Origin: Oligoflexia bacterium
Lineage (GTDB): Bacteria; Bdellovibrionota; JAFGOL01
DNA: 6,829 nt
NCBI GenBank assembly: GCA_016926495.1
Contig: JAFGOL010000238.1
Coordinates: 1-6,829 of the forward strand
Reading direction: 5' to 3'
In this document: piece after piece, positions 1 through 5,230 of the stretch
Position numbering within the stretch: the stretch's first letter is position 1
Layout: each line of letters starts with the position of its first letter
Translations under genes and position numbers: made by a program
Notes under the pieces: generated by a model
Databases searched by the model: none
Seen by the model: only the letters and a program-made list of their open reading frames with translations
What the model was told of the DNA's origin: nothing

Positions 1-4
1 GGAG
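1..4 (+). promoter_or_regulatory. Ribosome binding site of the dehydrogenase remnant
   Basis: GGAG lies 8 bases before the GTG at 13 and supports that start over downstream alternatives. It suggests translation signals are still intact although the gene body is broken. Confidence 0.5.
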
Positions 5-12
5 TAATATTT

Positions 13-417
13 GTGAATACAATTAATGTAATAGGTAAAATTCATTTAACACCATCACAAAGAGAACGCCTGCTTGCTTTAGGGGCAGGTTATATAGCGG
101 ATTCCAATCCTGTAGATCCGGAAAAGAATATTCTTATAGAAAGGATAGGCGATGCTTCTGTTATTTTGAACAATGTTTCAACGCCGCTTAATTGTGAAGT
201 ATTAAGGGCATGTCCAAATATCAGGTTTATCCGACTATAGATGTATTTGAAAAGGAACCGCCTGATGCTTCAAATCCCTTGATTTCTCATCCTAAAGTTT
301 TTGCCACGCCTCATTTGTTCGTGGAATACAAAAGAATCAATAGAGAGGCTGACAGAGTCGGTAATAGACAATATTGAGCTTTATTTAACCGGTAAGCCGT
401 ATCATTACGTGGTTTGA
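13..417 (+). pseudogene. D-isomer-specific 2-hydroxyacid dehydrogenase remnant (internally deleted and frameshifted)
   Basis: The remains of a D-3-phosphoglycerate-dehydrogenase-like enzyme. A GTG start at 13 with GGAG at 1-4 opens about 74 codons resembling the N-terminal substrate-binding part (VILNNVSTPL, then LRACPNIRFI near 211-231). The reading then hits TAG at 238-240. From 237 a second frame gives IDVFEKEPPD and HPKVFATPHL, the family's C-terminal signature, and from 322 a third stretch gives WNTKESIERLTESV through LTGKPYHYVV to TGA at 415-417. Family members are usually about 310-330 residues, so about 190 residues are missing. The lost part includes the Rossmann GxGxxG motif and the catalytic Arg and Glu. 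The second break fits loss of two G bases: CATTTG-TTCGTGG where CATTTGGGTTCGTGG (His-Leu-Gly-Ser-Trp) would be expected. The product cannot be an active dehydrogenase. The call is by recall of family motifs. Confidence 0.85.
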
Positions 418-732
418 TCAGCCAAGCTCAGCCTGAAAAAATTCACCATGCCACGAAAGCTCTGTCCTTGCCCTCTGCATTGAGGCTATCAGCAATACTT
501 CAGCGACTTCCTGCCTGGTGGCCCCGGCTTCAATAGCCTTTTTAAGGTGACTTTCTGTACAGTGCGCGCATCTTGAAACCGAAGCAACTGCCATTTGTAT
601 AAGTTCGCGAGTTTTATTGTCTATTACTGATTTTTCCCTGCATGTTAATGTAAAGTGCTGAAGTGCCGCTCCAAGCTTTGGAGACTGCTTTAAATACCAG
701 ATGTCATCTTTGGCAATTTTTTTGTTTTCCAT
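418..732 (-). CDS. AhpD-like / carboxymuconolactone decarboxylase family protein
   Basis: A 104-residue all-helical protein of the AhpD/CMD fold. Residues 54-62 (RCAHCTESH) carry the CxxCxxxH motif, with Cys55, Cys58 and His62, that AhpD-type proteins use as a peroxidase or disulfide-reductase centre. The pattern of a helix before the motif (TRELIQMAVA) and KKAIEAGATRQEVAEVLLIAS after it is typical of the family. A cytoplasmic redox role, such as hydroperoxide or thiol handling, is likely. True decarboxylase activity is unlikely because the Cys pair is present, but the substrate cannot be told. The ATG is preceded by GAGGAGG (complement of 740-746), a very strong ribosome site. It is divergent from the PadR gene, so the shared 143-base spacer could let PadR control it. 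Its stop codon abuts that of the dehydrogenase remnant with no spacer. Confidence 0.85.
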   Translation of the reverse strand: MENKKIAKDDIWYLKQSPKLGAALQHFTLTCREKSVIDNKTRELIQMAVASVSRCAHCTESHLKKAIEAGATRQEVAEVLLIASMQRARTELSWHGEFFQAELG

Positions 733-739
733 TAATATT

Positions 740-746
740 CCTCCTC
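740..746 (-). promoter_or_regulatory. Strong Shine-Dalgarno of the AhpD-like gene
   Basis: CCTCCTC on the plus strand reads GAGGAGG on the minus strand, 7 bases before the ATG at 732. It fixes the start. Confidence 0.8.
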
Positions 747-839
747 GAATTTTATTTATGAATTGTTATAGATAAATAACAATACCTGGCTGCATTTTAA
801 AGTATAAAAAAATTTTTTAAATAATAGAAAAATAATTTG

Positions 840-868
840 TTGACATACCTGGTAATACTATGTATGTT
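840..868 (+). promoter_or_regulatory. Sigma-70-type promoter of the PadR gene
   Basis: TTGACA (840-845) matches the -35 consensus exactly. After a 17-base spacer comes TATGTT (863-868), which matches TATAAT at 4 of 6 positions. The expected transcription start is at about 875-876, which coincides with the ATG at 876, so the mRNA would be leaderless. The prediction is from sequence only. Confidence 0.65.
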
Positions 869-883
869 GTGTTACATGGTATT
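854..883 (+). promoter_or_regulatory. Putative PadR operator (inverted repeat over -10 and start codon)
   Basis: The arms AATACTATGTA (854-864) and TACATGGTATT (873-883) are inverted repeats matching at 10 of 11 positions with an 8-base spacer. They contain the ATGT...ACAT half-sites (860-863 and 874-877) reported for PadR-family operators. The dyad covers the -10 box and the likely start codon, so bound repressor would block RNA polymerase. A related motif, ATACCTGG, occurs at 782-789 and 845-852 and may be an extra half-site between the divergent genes. Autoregulation is inferred. Confidence 0.6.
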
Positions 884-1211
884 TGATATTACAAACTGGA
901 AGACACAGATCAGGAAGGGATATCTTGAACTTTGTTTGCTTAGCCTGATAGGGAGCAAGGAGCGTTTGTACGGTTTTGAAATACTGGATTTATTAAAGAA
1001 GTATGATCTTCCTGTAAAGGAAGGAACTCTTTATCCCATTTTAAACAGAATGACGAGTGAAGGGCTGCTTTCTTCTATATGGGAAACAAATAACCTTAGC
1101 GGTCATCCCAGAAAATTTTATTCTCTGACCGCAAAGGGTAAAAGCACTGCCGACGATATGCAGGAGGAGTTTTTTAAACTTACCGAGATATTCAGGGGGC
1201 TGAATAATTAA
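876..1211 (+). CDS. PadR-family winged-helix transcriptional regulator
   Basis: A repressor of about 111 residues. WKTQIRKGYLELCLLSLIG near the N-terminus, KEGTLYPILNRMTSEGLLSS in the recognition region, and GHPRKFYSLTAKG in the wing are the PadR signature in order, ending with a short C-terminal dimerisation helix. The open frame extends upstream to a TTG at 837, but residues before MVFDITNWK are unlike the family and their codons overlap the -35 and -10 boxes, so I prefer the ATG at 876. ATG 864 is a less likely alternative. No Shine-Dalgarno precedes any of these starts, consistent with leaderless translation. The stop overlaps the ribosome site of the next gene, so the two form an operon. 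PadR genes next to HAAS-domain membrane proteins are a common pair in which the regulator controls the operon. The ligand is unknown. Confidence 0.9.
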   Translation: MVFDITNWKTQIRKGYLELCLLSLIGSKERLYGFEILDLLKKYDLPVKEGTLYPILNRMTSEGLLSSIWETNNLSGHPRKFYSLTAKGKSTADDMQEEFFKLTEIFRGLNN

Positions 1212-1218
1212 GGAGGGG
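1212..1218 (+). promoter_or_regulatory. Ribosome binding site overlapping the PadR stop
   Basis: GGAGGGG lies 4 bases before the ATG at 1223 and begins right after the PadR TAA at 1209-1211. It supports both the start and tight coupling of the two genes. Confidence 0.75.
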
Positions 1219-1222
1219 AATT

Positions 1223-2104
1223 ATGGTTACAAATTCTTCAAAACTTGAAGGTTATCTTACTATACTGGAAAAGGCGCTGGGGCCTATATCCGTTAGTGAA
1301 AAAGCCGAAATAATAACTGAGATAAAAAGCCATGTGCTTGAGGCGCAGGAAAGGGACGGTACGCAGAGCATAGATAGTATATTATCCTCACTTGGCGAGC
1401 CTGAACAGGTTGCAAGCAGATATCTTCTGGAAAGAGGCCTAAAGCTGCAAAAGCCGCCTAAGCACCCCGTTATAAAGTGGCTGGTACTGGGCTTTTTAGG
1501 TACTGTTTCAATAGTAATGCTGTTTGTAGTGATCCTGATATGGAAATTTACGCCCATCTTCAAGGTGGACGGCAACACGGGCAAGGTAACCATAATGGGC
1601 GGACTTATAGACATTGATAATACGTTCAACTTCAAGGAAGTAAAATTCAGCGACAGCAGAAAAATAAAGAAAAAGATAAAAAATGTTACTATAAATTTTT
1701 CCAACGGAAGCTTTGAATTCGCAAATTCGGATGACAATACCTTTTCGTGGGAATGTGTGGGTTCCGATAAATATAATAGCGATAATTATGTTGAGGAAAA
1801 CGGCGATACCATCGTCCTTAACCTGAATAAACCGGTTGCCACAAGATGTGATATCAAGGTCCCTGCGGGCATACTGCTCAGGGCTGAAGGCTCCAACGGC
1901 AAGATAGGTTTGATCAGGCCCGAATACAATGTCGATCTTAAGATAAATAACGGCATGGTGGGCATAAGGCCCGACGACGGCGTGAAATACAAGTACGATA
2001 TTACGTATGTCAACGGCTGGGCGGACACGTTCAAAAGCTCGCAGTCAAAAGACGCCTACAGCCTCAAAATATCCCTTGTTAATGGAAACATTAAAAGGTT
2101 CTGA
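1223..2104 (+). CDS. HAAS-domain membrane protein with an exported beta-rich C-terminal domain
   Basis: A 293-residue membrane protein in three parts. Residues 7-70 form a HAAS/DUF1700-like helical domain (LEGYLTILEKALG, then EIITEIKSHVLEAQ, then SLGEPEQVASRYL), which in this family is cytoplasmic. Residues 83-107 are one hydrophobic transmembrane helix. The rest is beta-rich and predicted outside the membrane, like DUF4097-type putative adhesins. There NG turns recur at about 161, 225, 243, 264 and 288, suggesting a stacked beta structure. The role is unknown. By analogy with PadR/HAAS pairs it may be an envelope stress or anti-sigma-like factor, controlled by the upstream PadR. It is the last gene before a strong terminator. 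The domain names are recalled from family patterns, so the C-terminal assignment is less sure than the HAAS one. Confidence 0.8.
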   Translation: MVTNSSKLEGYLTILEKALGPISVSEKAEIITEIKSHVLEAQERDGTQSIDSILSSLGEPEQVASRYLLERGLKLQKPPKHPVIKWLVLGFLGTVSIVMLFVVILIWKFTPIFKVDGNTGKVTIMGGLIDIDNTFNFKEVKFSDSRKIKKKIKNVTINFSNGSFEFANSDDNTFSWECVGSDKYNSDNYVEENGDTIVLNLNKPVATRCDIKVPAGILLRAEGSNGKIGLIRPEYNVDLKINNGMVGIRPDDGVKYKYDITYVNGWADTFKSSQSKDAYSLKISLVNGNIKRF

Positions 2105-2113
2105 CCTCCCCCC

Positions 2114-2171
2114 GAGACTGCGGAGTCCTTCTCCCCCCATTGAGAAACCATGGACTCCGCGGTTTCTTTTT
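2114..2171 (+). terminator. Intrinsic terminator of the padR-HAAS operon
   Basis: A stem of about 15 pairs, 2114-2128 with 2152-2166, has a perfect 9-bp core (GCGGAGTCC with GGACTCCGC) and two wobble pairs, and is followed by TTTTT at 2167-2171. The loop is long, about 23 bases. A second, competing pairing joins GAAACC (2144-2149) to GGTTTC (2161-2166), so the 3' arm can pair in two ways just before the U-run. It lies 10 bases after the HAAS stop codon. Confidence 0.75.
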
Positions 2172-2200
2172 AAGGCCGGAATACTGCGAACCAGATGATA
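2170..2200 (+). repeat. Left terminal inverted repeat of the foldback element
   Basis: A 31-base arm, perfectly inverted relative to 2385-2415. Its first two bases overlap the T-run of the preceding terminator. Confidence 0.85.
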
Positions 2201-2384
2201 AAATTTGATTAAAAAACAATTAGAGGGTGCCTCGCGCCATCTTGGCAGGTATCCACCCGGTTAAGGCGGAACGTGCCGAAGGCAAAAGTAGCGTTTAGCG
2301 AAGCGAATCGCTCTTTTAGTTCCACCTTAACCGTCGGTGGATGCCAAGGGGCGCGTCAGCACCCGGAGATTGTTTTTTTATGTA

Positions 2385-2415
2385 TATCATCTGGTTCGCA
2401 GTATTCCGGCCTTAA
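2385..2415 (-). repeat. Right terminal inverted repeat of the foldback element
   Basis: A 31-base arm, perfectly inverted relative to 2170-2200. It ends 36 bases before the -35 box of the aldolase operon. Confidence 0.85.
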
Positions 2416-2451
2416 TGCTGCTTTGTGCGGATTTTGCGTGAAAGTGCTTAC

Positions 2452-2480
2452 TTGACAATTCGGTCAAAAGAAATGATATT
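2452..2480 (+). promoter_or_regulatory. Promoter of the aldolase-dehydrogenase operon with overlapping dyad
   Basis: TTGACA (2452-2457), a 17-base spacer and GATATT (2475-2480) give a good sigma-70-type promoter with a start expected near 2487 and a leader of about 27 bases. TTGAC (2452-2456) and GTCAA (2463-2467) form an inverted repeat around the -35 box that could bind a repressor. No regulator gene for it is seen nearby. Confidence 0.6.
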
Positions 2481-2499
2481 AGGCGGGATTATCGTATAT

Positions 2500-2504
2500 G
2501 GAGG
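2500..2504 (+). promoter_or_regulatory. Ribosome binding site of the LsrF-like gene
   Basis: GGAGG lies 9 bases before the ATG at 2514 and supports that start. Confidence 0.75.
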
Positions 2505-2513
2505 ATTATTGGT

Positions 2514-3404
2514 ATGAACAGTGTTTTTAATTACAAGGTTGAGTGGAGCGGAATTCAGAACAGGATGGCGCGGATGTTTAATCCAAAGTCCGGACGTTCC
2601 GTTATGCTTGCCGTTGATCACGGATATTTTCAGGGCGCGCCGAGCGGGCTTATAAATTTAAGGGAAACTATTGAACCCCTGCTTCCTTATTGCGACGCAA
2701 TTAGCCCCACGATAGGCGGATTGAAAACAAGCATAGATTCCAGGACCAGGACACCTGTTATTATAAGGGCAACCGGCGGCAGCAGTATGCGCAGGGCCGA
2801 GGAACTGGACGACGAAATAGTAACAGTATCCGTAGAGGAAATGATCAGGGTAAATGCCGTTGGCTTTACCGCGTCATGTTTTGTGGGACTAAAGAACCAG
2901 TCAAAAACAATCGGCAACCTTACAAGCCTTACAAACATTGCGCACAGGTACGGCCTTGTGGCAATAGGTATAACCGCTGTTGGCAGTGACCCGGCACTGA
3001 CAAAATTCGTAAAGGGCGAAAGCGAATCAGGCGCGGAACTCACGGCGGAAGATAAAAAAGACGCTATCAAGTACCTCAAGCACGCGGCGCGTGTATTGTC
3101 CGAAGACGGCGCCGATATTGTAAAAACATATTACACCGAGGGGTTTGAGGAAGTGGTTGAAGCATGCCTTGCTCCTATAGTTATAGCCGGAGGCACTAAA
3201 AAGCCCACAAAGGAAGCACTGGATTTTACATACAGGGCGATTAAGGCAGGTGCTGTCGGTGTTGACATGGGAAGAAACATTTTCCAGAACGAACACCCGG
3301 TCGCGATGATACAGGCAATAGGCTCAATAGTTCACGACGGTAAAACCGCGGAGGAAGCCCTCAGTCTTTATAATGATCTCAAGGGAAAGAAGAAACAGGG
3401 ATAA
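2514..3404 (+). CDS. lsrF: LsrF-like class I aldolase / 3-hydroxy-5-phosphonooxypentane-2,4-dione thiolase family
   Basis: A 296-residue TIM-barrel enzyme of the DeoC/FbaB/LsrF family, close to the usual 290 residues. It carries MLAVDHGYFQG (31-41), DIVKTYYTEGFE (201-212), whose Lys204 matches the Schiff-base lysine of LsrF, PIVIAGGTKKP (221-231) and the phosphate-binding GVDMGRNIFQNEHPVAM (249-265). These segments resemble E. coli LsrF, which cleaves the phosphorylated AI-2 breakdown product using coenzyme A. Residues 157-183 are longer than I recall for E. coli LsrF. No lsrK, lsrR, lsrG or Lsr transporter is nearby. The partner is a sugar- or polyol-type dehydrogenase, so a general aldolase role on a keto-sugar phosphate is at least as likely as AI-2 metabolism. 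First gene of a two-gene operon behind a strong promoter. The family is sure, the substrate is not. Confidence 0.85.
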   Translation: MNSVFNYKVEWSGIQNRMARMFNPKSGRSVMLAVDHGYFQGAPSGLINLRETIEPLLPYCDAISPTIGGLKTSIDSRTRTPVIIRATGGSSMRRAEELDDEIVTVSVEEMIRVNAVGFTASCFVGLKNQSKTIGNLTSLTNIAHRYGLVAIGITAVGSDPALTKFVKGESESGAELTAEDKKDAIKYLKHAARVLSEDGADIVKTYYTEGFEEVVEACLAPIVIAGGTKKPTKEALDFTYRAIKAGAVGVDMGRNIFQNEHPVAMIQAIGSIVHDGKTAEEALSLYNDLKGKKKQG

Positions 3405-3412
3405 AGAACGTA

Positions 3413-4438
3413 ATGAAAGCCGGAATGTACTACAATAACAGCGATGTAAGGGTCGTTAACTTGCCCGTGCCTGAAATTCGTAACGGCGATATCCTTATTA
3501 AGATCATGGCCTCCGGTATATGCGGCAGCGACATTATGGAATGGTACAGGATAAAAAAAGCCCCTCTTGTTCTGGGGCATGAAATAGCGGGTGAAATAGC
3601 AGAGGTCGGAAAGGATGTTAAAAAATTCAAAAAAGGCGACAGGGTCTTTTCCACTCACCATGTTCCCTGCGACCAATGTGCTTATTGCGTAAACGGACAT
3701 AACACCGCGTGCGATACGTTTCTTACAAAAAATAATTTTGATCCCGGAGGTTTTTCGGAATATTTAAAGGTAACGGGAAAAAGCATTGATACAGGCACGT
3801 TGATCCTGCCGGACGAAGTTTCGTATGAAGAAGCCTCCTTTGTAGAGCCTCTGGGTACCGCGGTAAGGGCGATTAAGGCGATCAACCTTAATCCCGGCGA
3901 TAACCTTTTGGTACTGGGCGCCGGAATAATAGGCCTTCTTATTATAAAGCTCGCAAAGGCAATGGGTGCCGGAAGGATAATCGTGACGGATATTAATGAG
4001 TACAGGCTTGAAGCCGCGAAAAAATACGGCGCCGAACATGTTGTGAACGCAAACCAGGATTTGCCGTCATTTATCAAAAAGGTTAATAACGGCCGGCTTG
4101 CCGGTAAGGTCATAATAAGCGCCGGAGTGCTTTCCGCGTGCAAACAGGCACTGCAATCAGTGGACAGGGGTGGCACTGTTTTGTTTTTTGCCGTCCCGAA
4201 ACCCGGCGAAAACGTGGATGTTGATTTTAACGCTTTCTGGCGCATTGATGTCACGCTAAAAACCTGTTACGGCGCCTCTCCCCTTGATAATATTCAGGCC
4301 CTTGAAATGATACGTTCAGGCAACGTGAATGTAAGCGACATGATAACCCACAGGTTTGGTATAGACGATATAGCAAAGGCATTTAAAACAGCGGCTGACG
4401 GACGGGATTCTCTTAAGGTTATTGTAAAGCCGCATTAA
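3413..4438 (+). CDS. Zinc-dependent medium-chain alcohol/polyol dehydrogenase
   Basis: A 341-residue MDR-superfamily oxidoreductase of sorbitol or threonine dehydrogenase type. Catalytic zinc ligands are Cys37 (GICGSD), His56-Glu57 (GHE) and probably Glu145 (FVEPLG). The structural zinc site is Cys86, Cys89, Cys92 and Cys100. The Rossmann motif GAGIIG spans 169-174, and Asp193 at the end of the second strand favours NAD over NADP. It probably oxidises a secondary alcohol of a sugar, polyol or sugar phosphate to a ketone in the cytoplasm. It starts 8 bases after the aldolase stop with only a weak ribosome site, so translational coupling is likely. The pair suggests oxidation by this enzyme followed by aldol or thiolytic cleavage by the first, though the order of steps is inferred. 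No intrinsic terminator is evident in the AT-rich 41 bases after it. Confidence 0.9.
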   Translation: MKAGMYYNNSDVRVVNLPVPEIRNGDILIKIMASGICGSDIMEWYRIKKAPLVLGHEIAGEIAEVGKDVKKFKKGDRVFSTHHVPCDQCAYCVNGHNTACDTFLTKNNFDPGGFSEYLKVTGKSIDTGTLILPDEVSYEEASFVEPLGTAVRAIKAINLNPGDNLLVLGAGIIGLLIIKLAKAMGAGRIIVTDINEYRLEAAKKYGAEHVVNANQDLPSFIKKVNNGRLAGKVIISAGVLSACKQALQSVDRGGTVLFFAVPKPGENVDVDFNAFWRIDVTLKTCYGASPLDNIQALEMIRSGNVNVSDMITHRFGIDDIAKAFKTAADGRDSLKVIVKPH

Positions 4439-4464
4439 TAATTGGTTTTAAAATAAAATAATTC

Positions 4465-4473
4465 TGCTATATT
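4465..4473 (+). promoter_or_regulatory. Extended -10 promoter of the MNT-like gene
   Basis: TGCTATATT is an extended -10 element (TGn followed by TATATT). No convincing -35 is seen. Transcription would start at about 4480, the A of the start codon, and no Shine-Dalgarno is present, so the message may be leaderless. Confidence 0.5.
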
Positions 4474-4479
4474 ATAAAA

Positions 4480-4977
4480 ATGTTTTACACGGAAATATTT
4501 GAAAAATTATATAAGGAAAAAATAGAATATTTACTCGTAGGAGGGCTTGCCGTTAATTTGCACGGGGTGCCCAGAAGTACACAGGATATTGATTTAATTG
4601 TATCTGTTAAAAAAGATAATATAGTAAAATTAACTACTTTGTTGAATAAGCTGGATTATGTGCCAAAGTTACCTGTTGATCCTGTCGGTCTTGCGGATTC
4701 TGATATTCTCAGTGATTGGATAAATAACAAAAATTTAAAAGCGTTTAGTTTTTTTCATAAAAAAAATAACTATAAAGTAATAGATGTTGTTCTTGCGCAC
4801 CCGCTGGATTTTGAAAAAGCATTTGATAATAAAAAAGAAATATTAATGGGAAAGATTAAGGTATATCTGGCATCTATAGATGATCTGATTACAATGAAGA
4901 AATTTGCAGCCCGCCCCAGGGATTTAAGTGATGTTGAAATGCTGGAAGATGTAAATAATCTGTTAGGAAAAAAATAA
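4480..4977 (+). CDS. MNT-like nucleotidyltransferase (putative toxin of a toxin-antitoxin pair)
   Basis: A 165-residue protein with the minimal nucleotidyltransferase fold. YLLVGGLAVNLHG (18-29) holds the nucleotide-binding Gly-Gly, STQDIDLIV (33-41) holds the two metal-binding aspartates Asp36 and Asp38, and Asp102 in KVIDVVL is a candidate third acid. RPRDLSDVEML (145-155) matches the conserved C-terminal helix motif of AbiEii/MNT-like enzymes. All catalytic residues appear present, so it should be active, perhaps nucleotidylating tRNA or protein. It is followed without any spacer (TAA then ATG) by a small charged protein, a typical toxin-antitoxin layout. Its base composition is clearly more AT-rich than the upstream dehydrogenase, which fits acquisition by transfer. 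The cellular target cannot be told. Confidence 0.8.
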   Translation: MFYTEIFEKLYKEKIEYLLVGGLAVNLHGVPRSTQDIDLIVSVKKDNIVKLTTLLNKLDYVPKLPVDPVGLADSDILSDWINNKNLKAFSFFHKKNNYKVIDVVLAHPLDFEKAFDNKKEILMGKIKVYLASIDDLITMKKFAARPRDLSDVEMLEDVNNLLGKK

Positions 4978-5163
4978 ATGTCTCAGCTTAATTTAAGGTA
5001 TAAACTGGATATTGAACAGATAATTGAATATATGAAAGTTCCGGTTGAAGACAAATTAAACTGGCTGGAAGAACTTCTGGAATTTACTCAAAAAGCCCAA
5101 ACACAGGAAGCAAAAGAAATTGCAAAAAAATTTAAAGACGAGCATGTCTTTAAGAAGTTTTGA
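4978..5163 (+). CDS. Small KLxWLEE protein, putative antitoxin or partner of the MNT-like enzyme
   Basis: A 61-residue, highly charged and probably helical protein. Its centre, VPVEDKLNWLEELLEF (21-36), matches a pattern I recall in small proteins encoded beside nucleotidyltransferase genes: a P-x-x-x-K-L-x-W-L-E-E helix followed by a basic tail, here KKFKDEHVFKKF. It has no recognisable DNA-binding domain, so it would act, if at all, by direct binding of the enzyme. The ATG follows the upstream TAA directly, and AGGA at 4965-4968 inside the upstream gene is a plausible ribosome site. A weak terminator follows. Function is inferred from context only. Confidence 0.7.
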   Translation: MSQLNLRYKLDIEQIIEYMKVPVEDKLNWLEELLEFTQKAQTQEAKEIAKKFKDEHVFKKF

Positions 5164-5188
5164 TATAACTACAGAACCATGCTCAAGG

Positions 5189-5215
5189 ATAAACTGCTTT
5201 GGCGGCTTATTTTTT
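5189..5215 (+). terminator. Weak intrinsic terminator after the MNT-like module
   Basis: ATAA (5189-5192) and CTGC (5194-5197) pair with GCGG (5202-5205, one wobble) and TTAT (5207-5210) around a TTTG loop, with one A-C mismatch, followed by TTTTT (5211-5215). The stem is modest, but the position between convergent genes fits. Confidence 0.5.
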
Positions 5216-5230
5216 GCTCCGTCTGATTTA
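5213..5230 (+). repeat. Left 18-bp inverted repeat flanking the DUF6036 module
   Basis: TTTGCTCCGTCTGATTTA is inverted relative to 6312-6329 at 17 of 18 positions. It overlaps the stop codon of the minus-strand nucleotidyltransferase and the T-run of the plus-strand terminator. Confidence 0.7.

Larger units (their letters stand above)
2170..2415. mobile_element. 246-bp foldback (MITE-like) element with 31-bp terminal inverted repeats
   Basis: Bases 2170-2200 are the perfect reverse complement of 2385-2415 (31 of 31, starting TTAAGGCCGGAATACTGCG). The arms go on pairing inward: 2211-2220 with 2369-2378 (perfect), 2225-2230 with 2359-2364, 2233-2238 with 2350-2355, 2241-2246 with 2343-2348, 2251-2257 with 2336-2342, and 2258-2272 with 2319-2333 with one mismatch. 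Small bulges separate these stems. The loop at 2273-2318 holds two mini-hairpins, GCC-gaa-GGC and AGCGA-agcgaa-TCGCT. There is no credible coding frame. The outermost TTAA or TA could be a target duplication, but being palindromic it cannot be told from the repeat. It may be a non-autonomous transposable element or a repeat that makes a structured RNA. I do not recognise the family. Confidence 0.7.

Noticed and set aside
837..875. N-terminal extension of the PadR protein from TTG at 837
   Set aside because: The extra residues (LTYLVILCMLCY) are not found in PadR proteins as I know them, and their codons overlap the promoter and operator.
2007..2198. 63-residue plus-strand frame overlapping the end of the HAAS gene
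   Set aside because: It lies in another frame of a well-supported gene and runs through the terminator and into the foldback arm. There is no ribosome site.
2170..2415. CRISPR array or tandem repeat
   Set aside because: There are only two copies of the arm, in inverted orientation, with no regularly spaced direct repeats.
2273..2455. 60-residue open frame across the foldback element
   Set aside because: It runs through the loop and right arm of the inverted repeat, has no ribosome site, and its translation shows no motif. It is a by-product of the repeat.
3682..4254. 190-residue minus-strand frame opposite the zinc dehydrogenase
   Set aside because: Low-complexity Ser/Pro-rich translation, and antisense to a gene whose zinc and NAD motifs are unambiguous.
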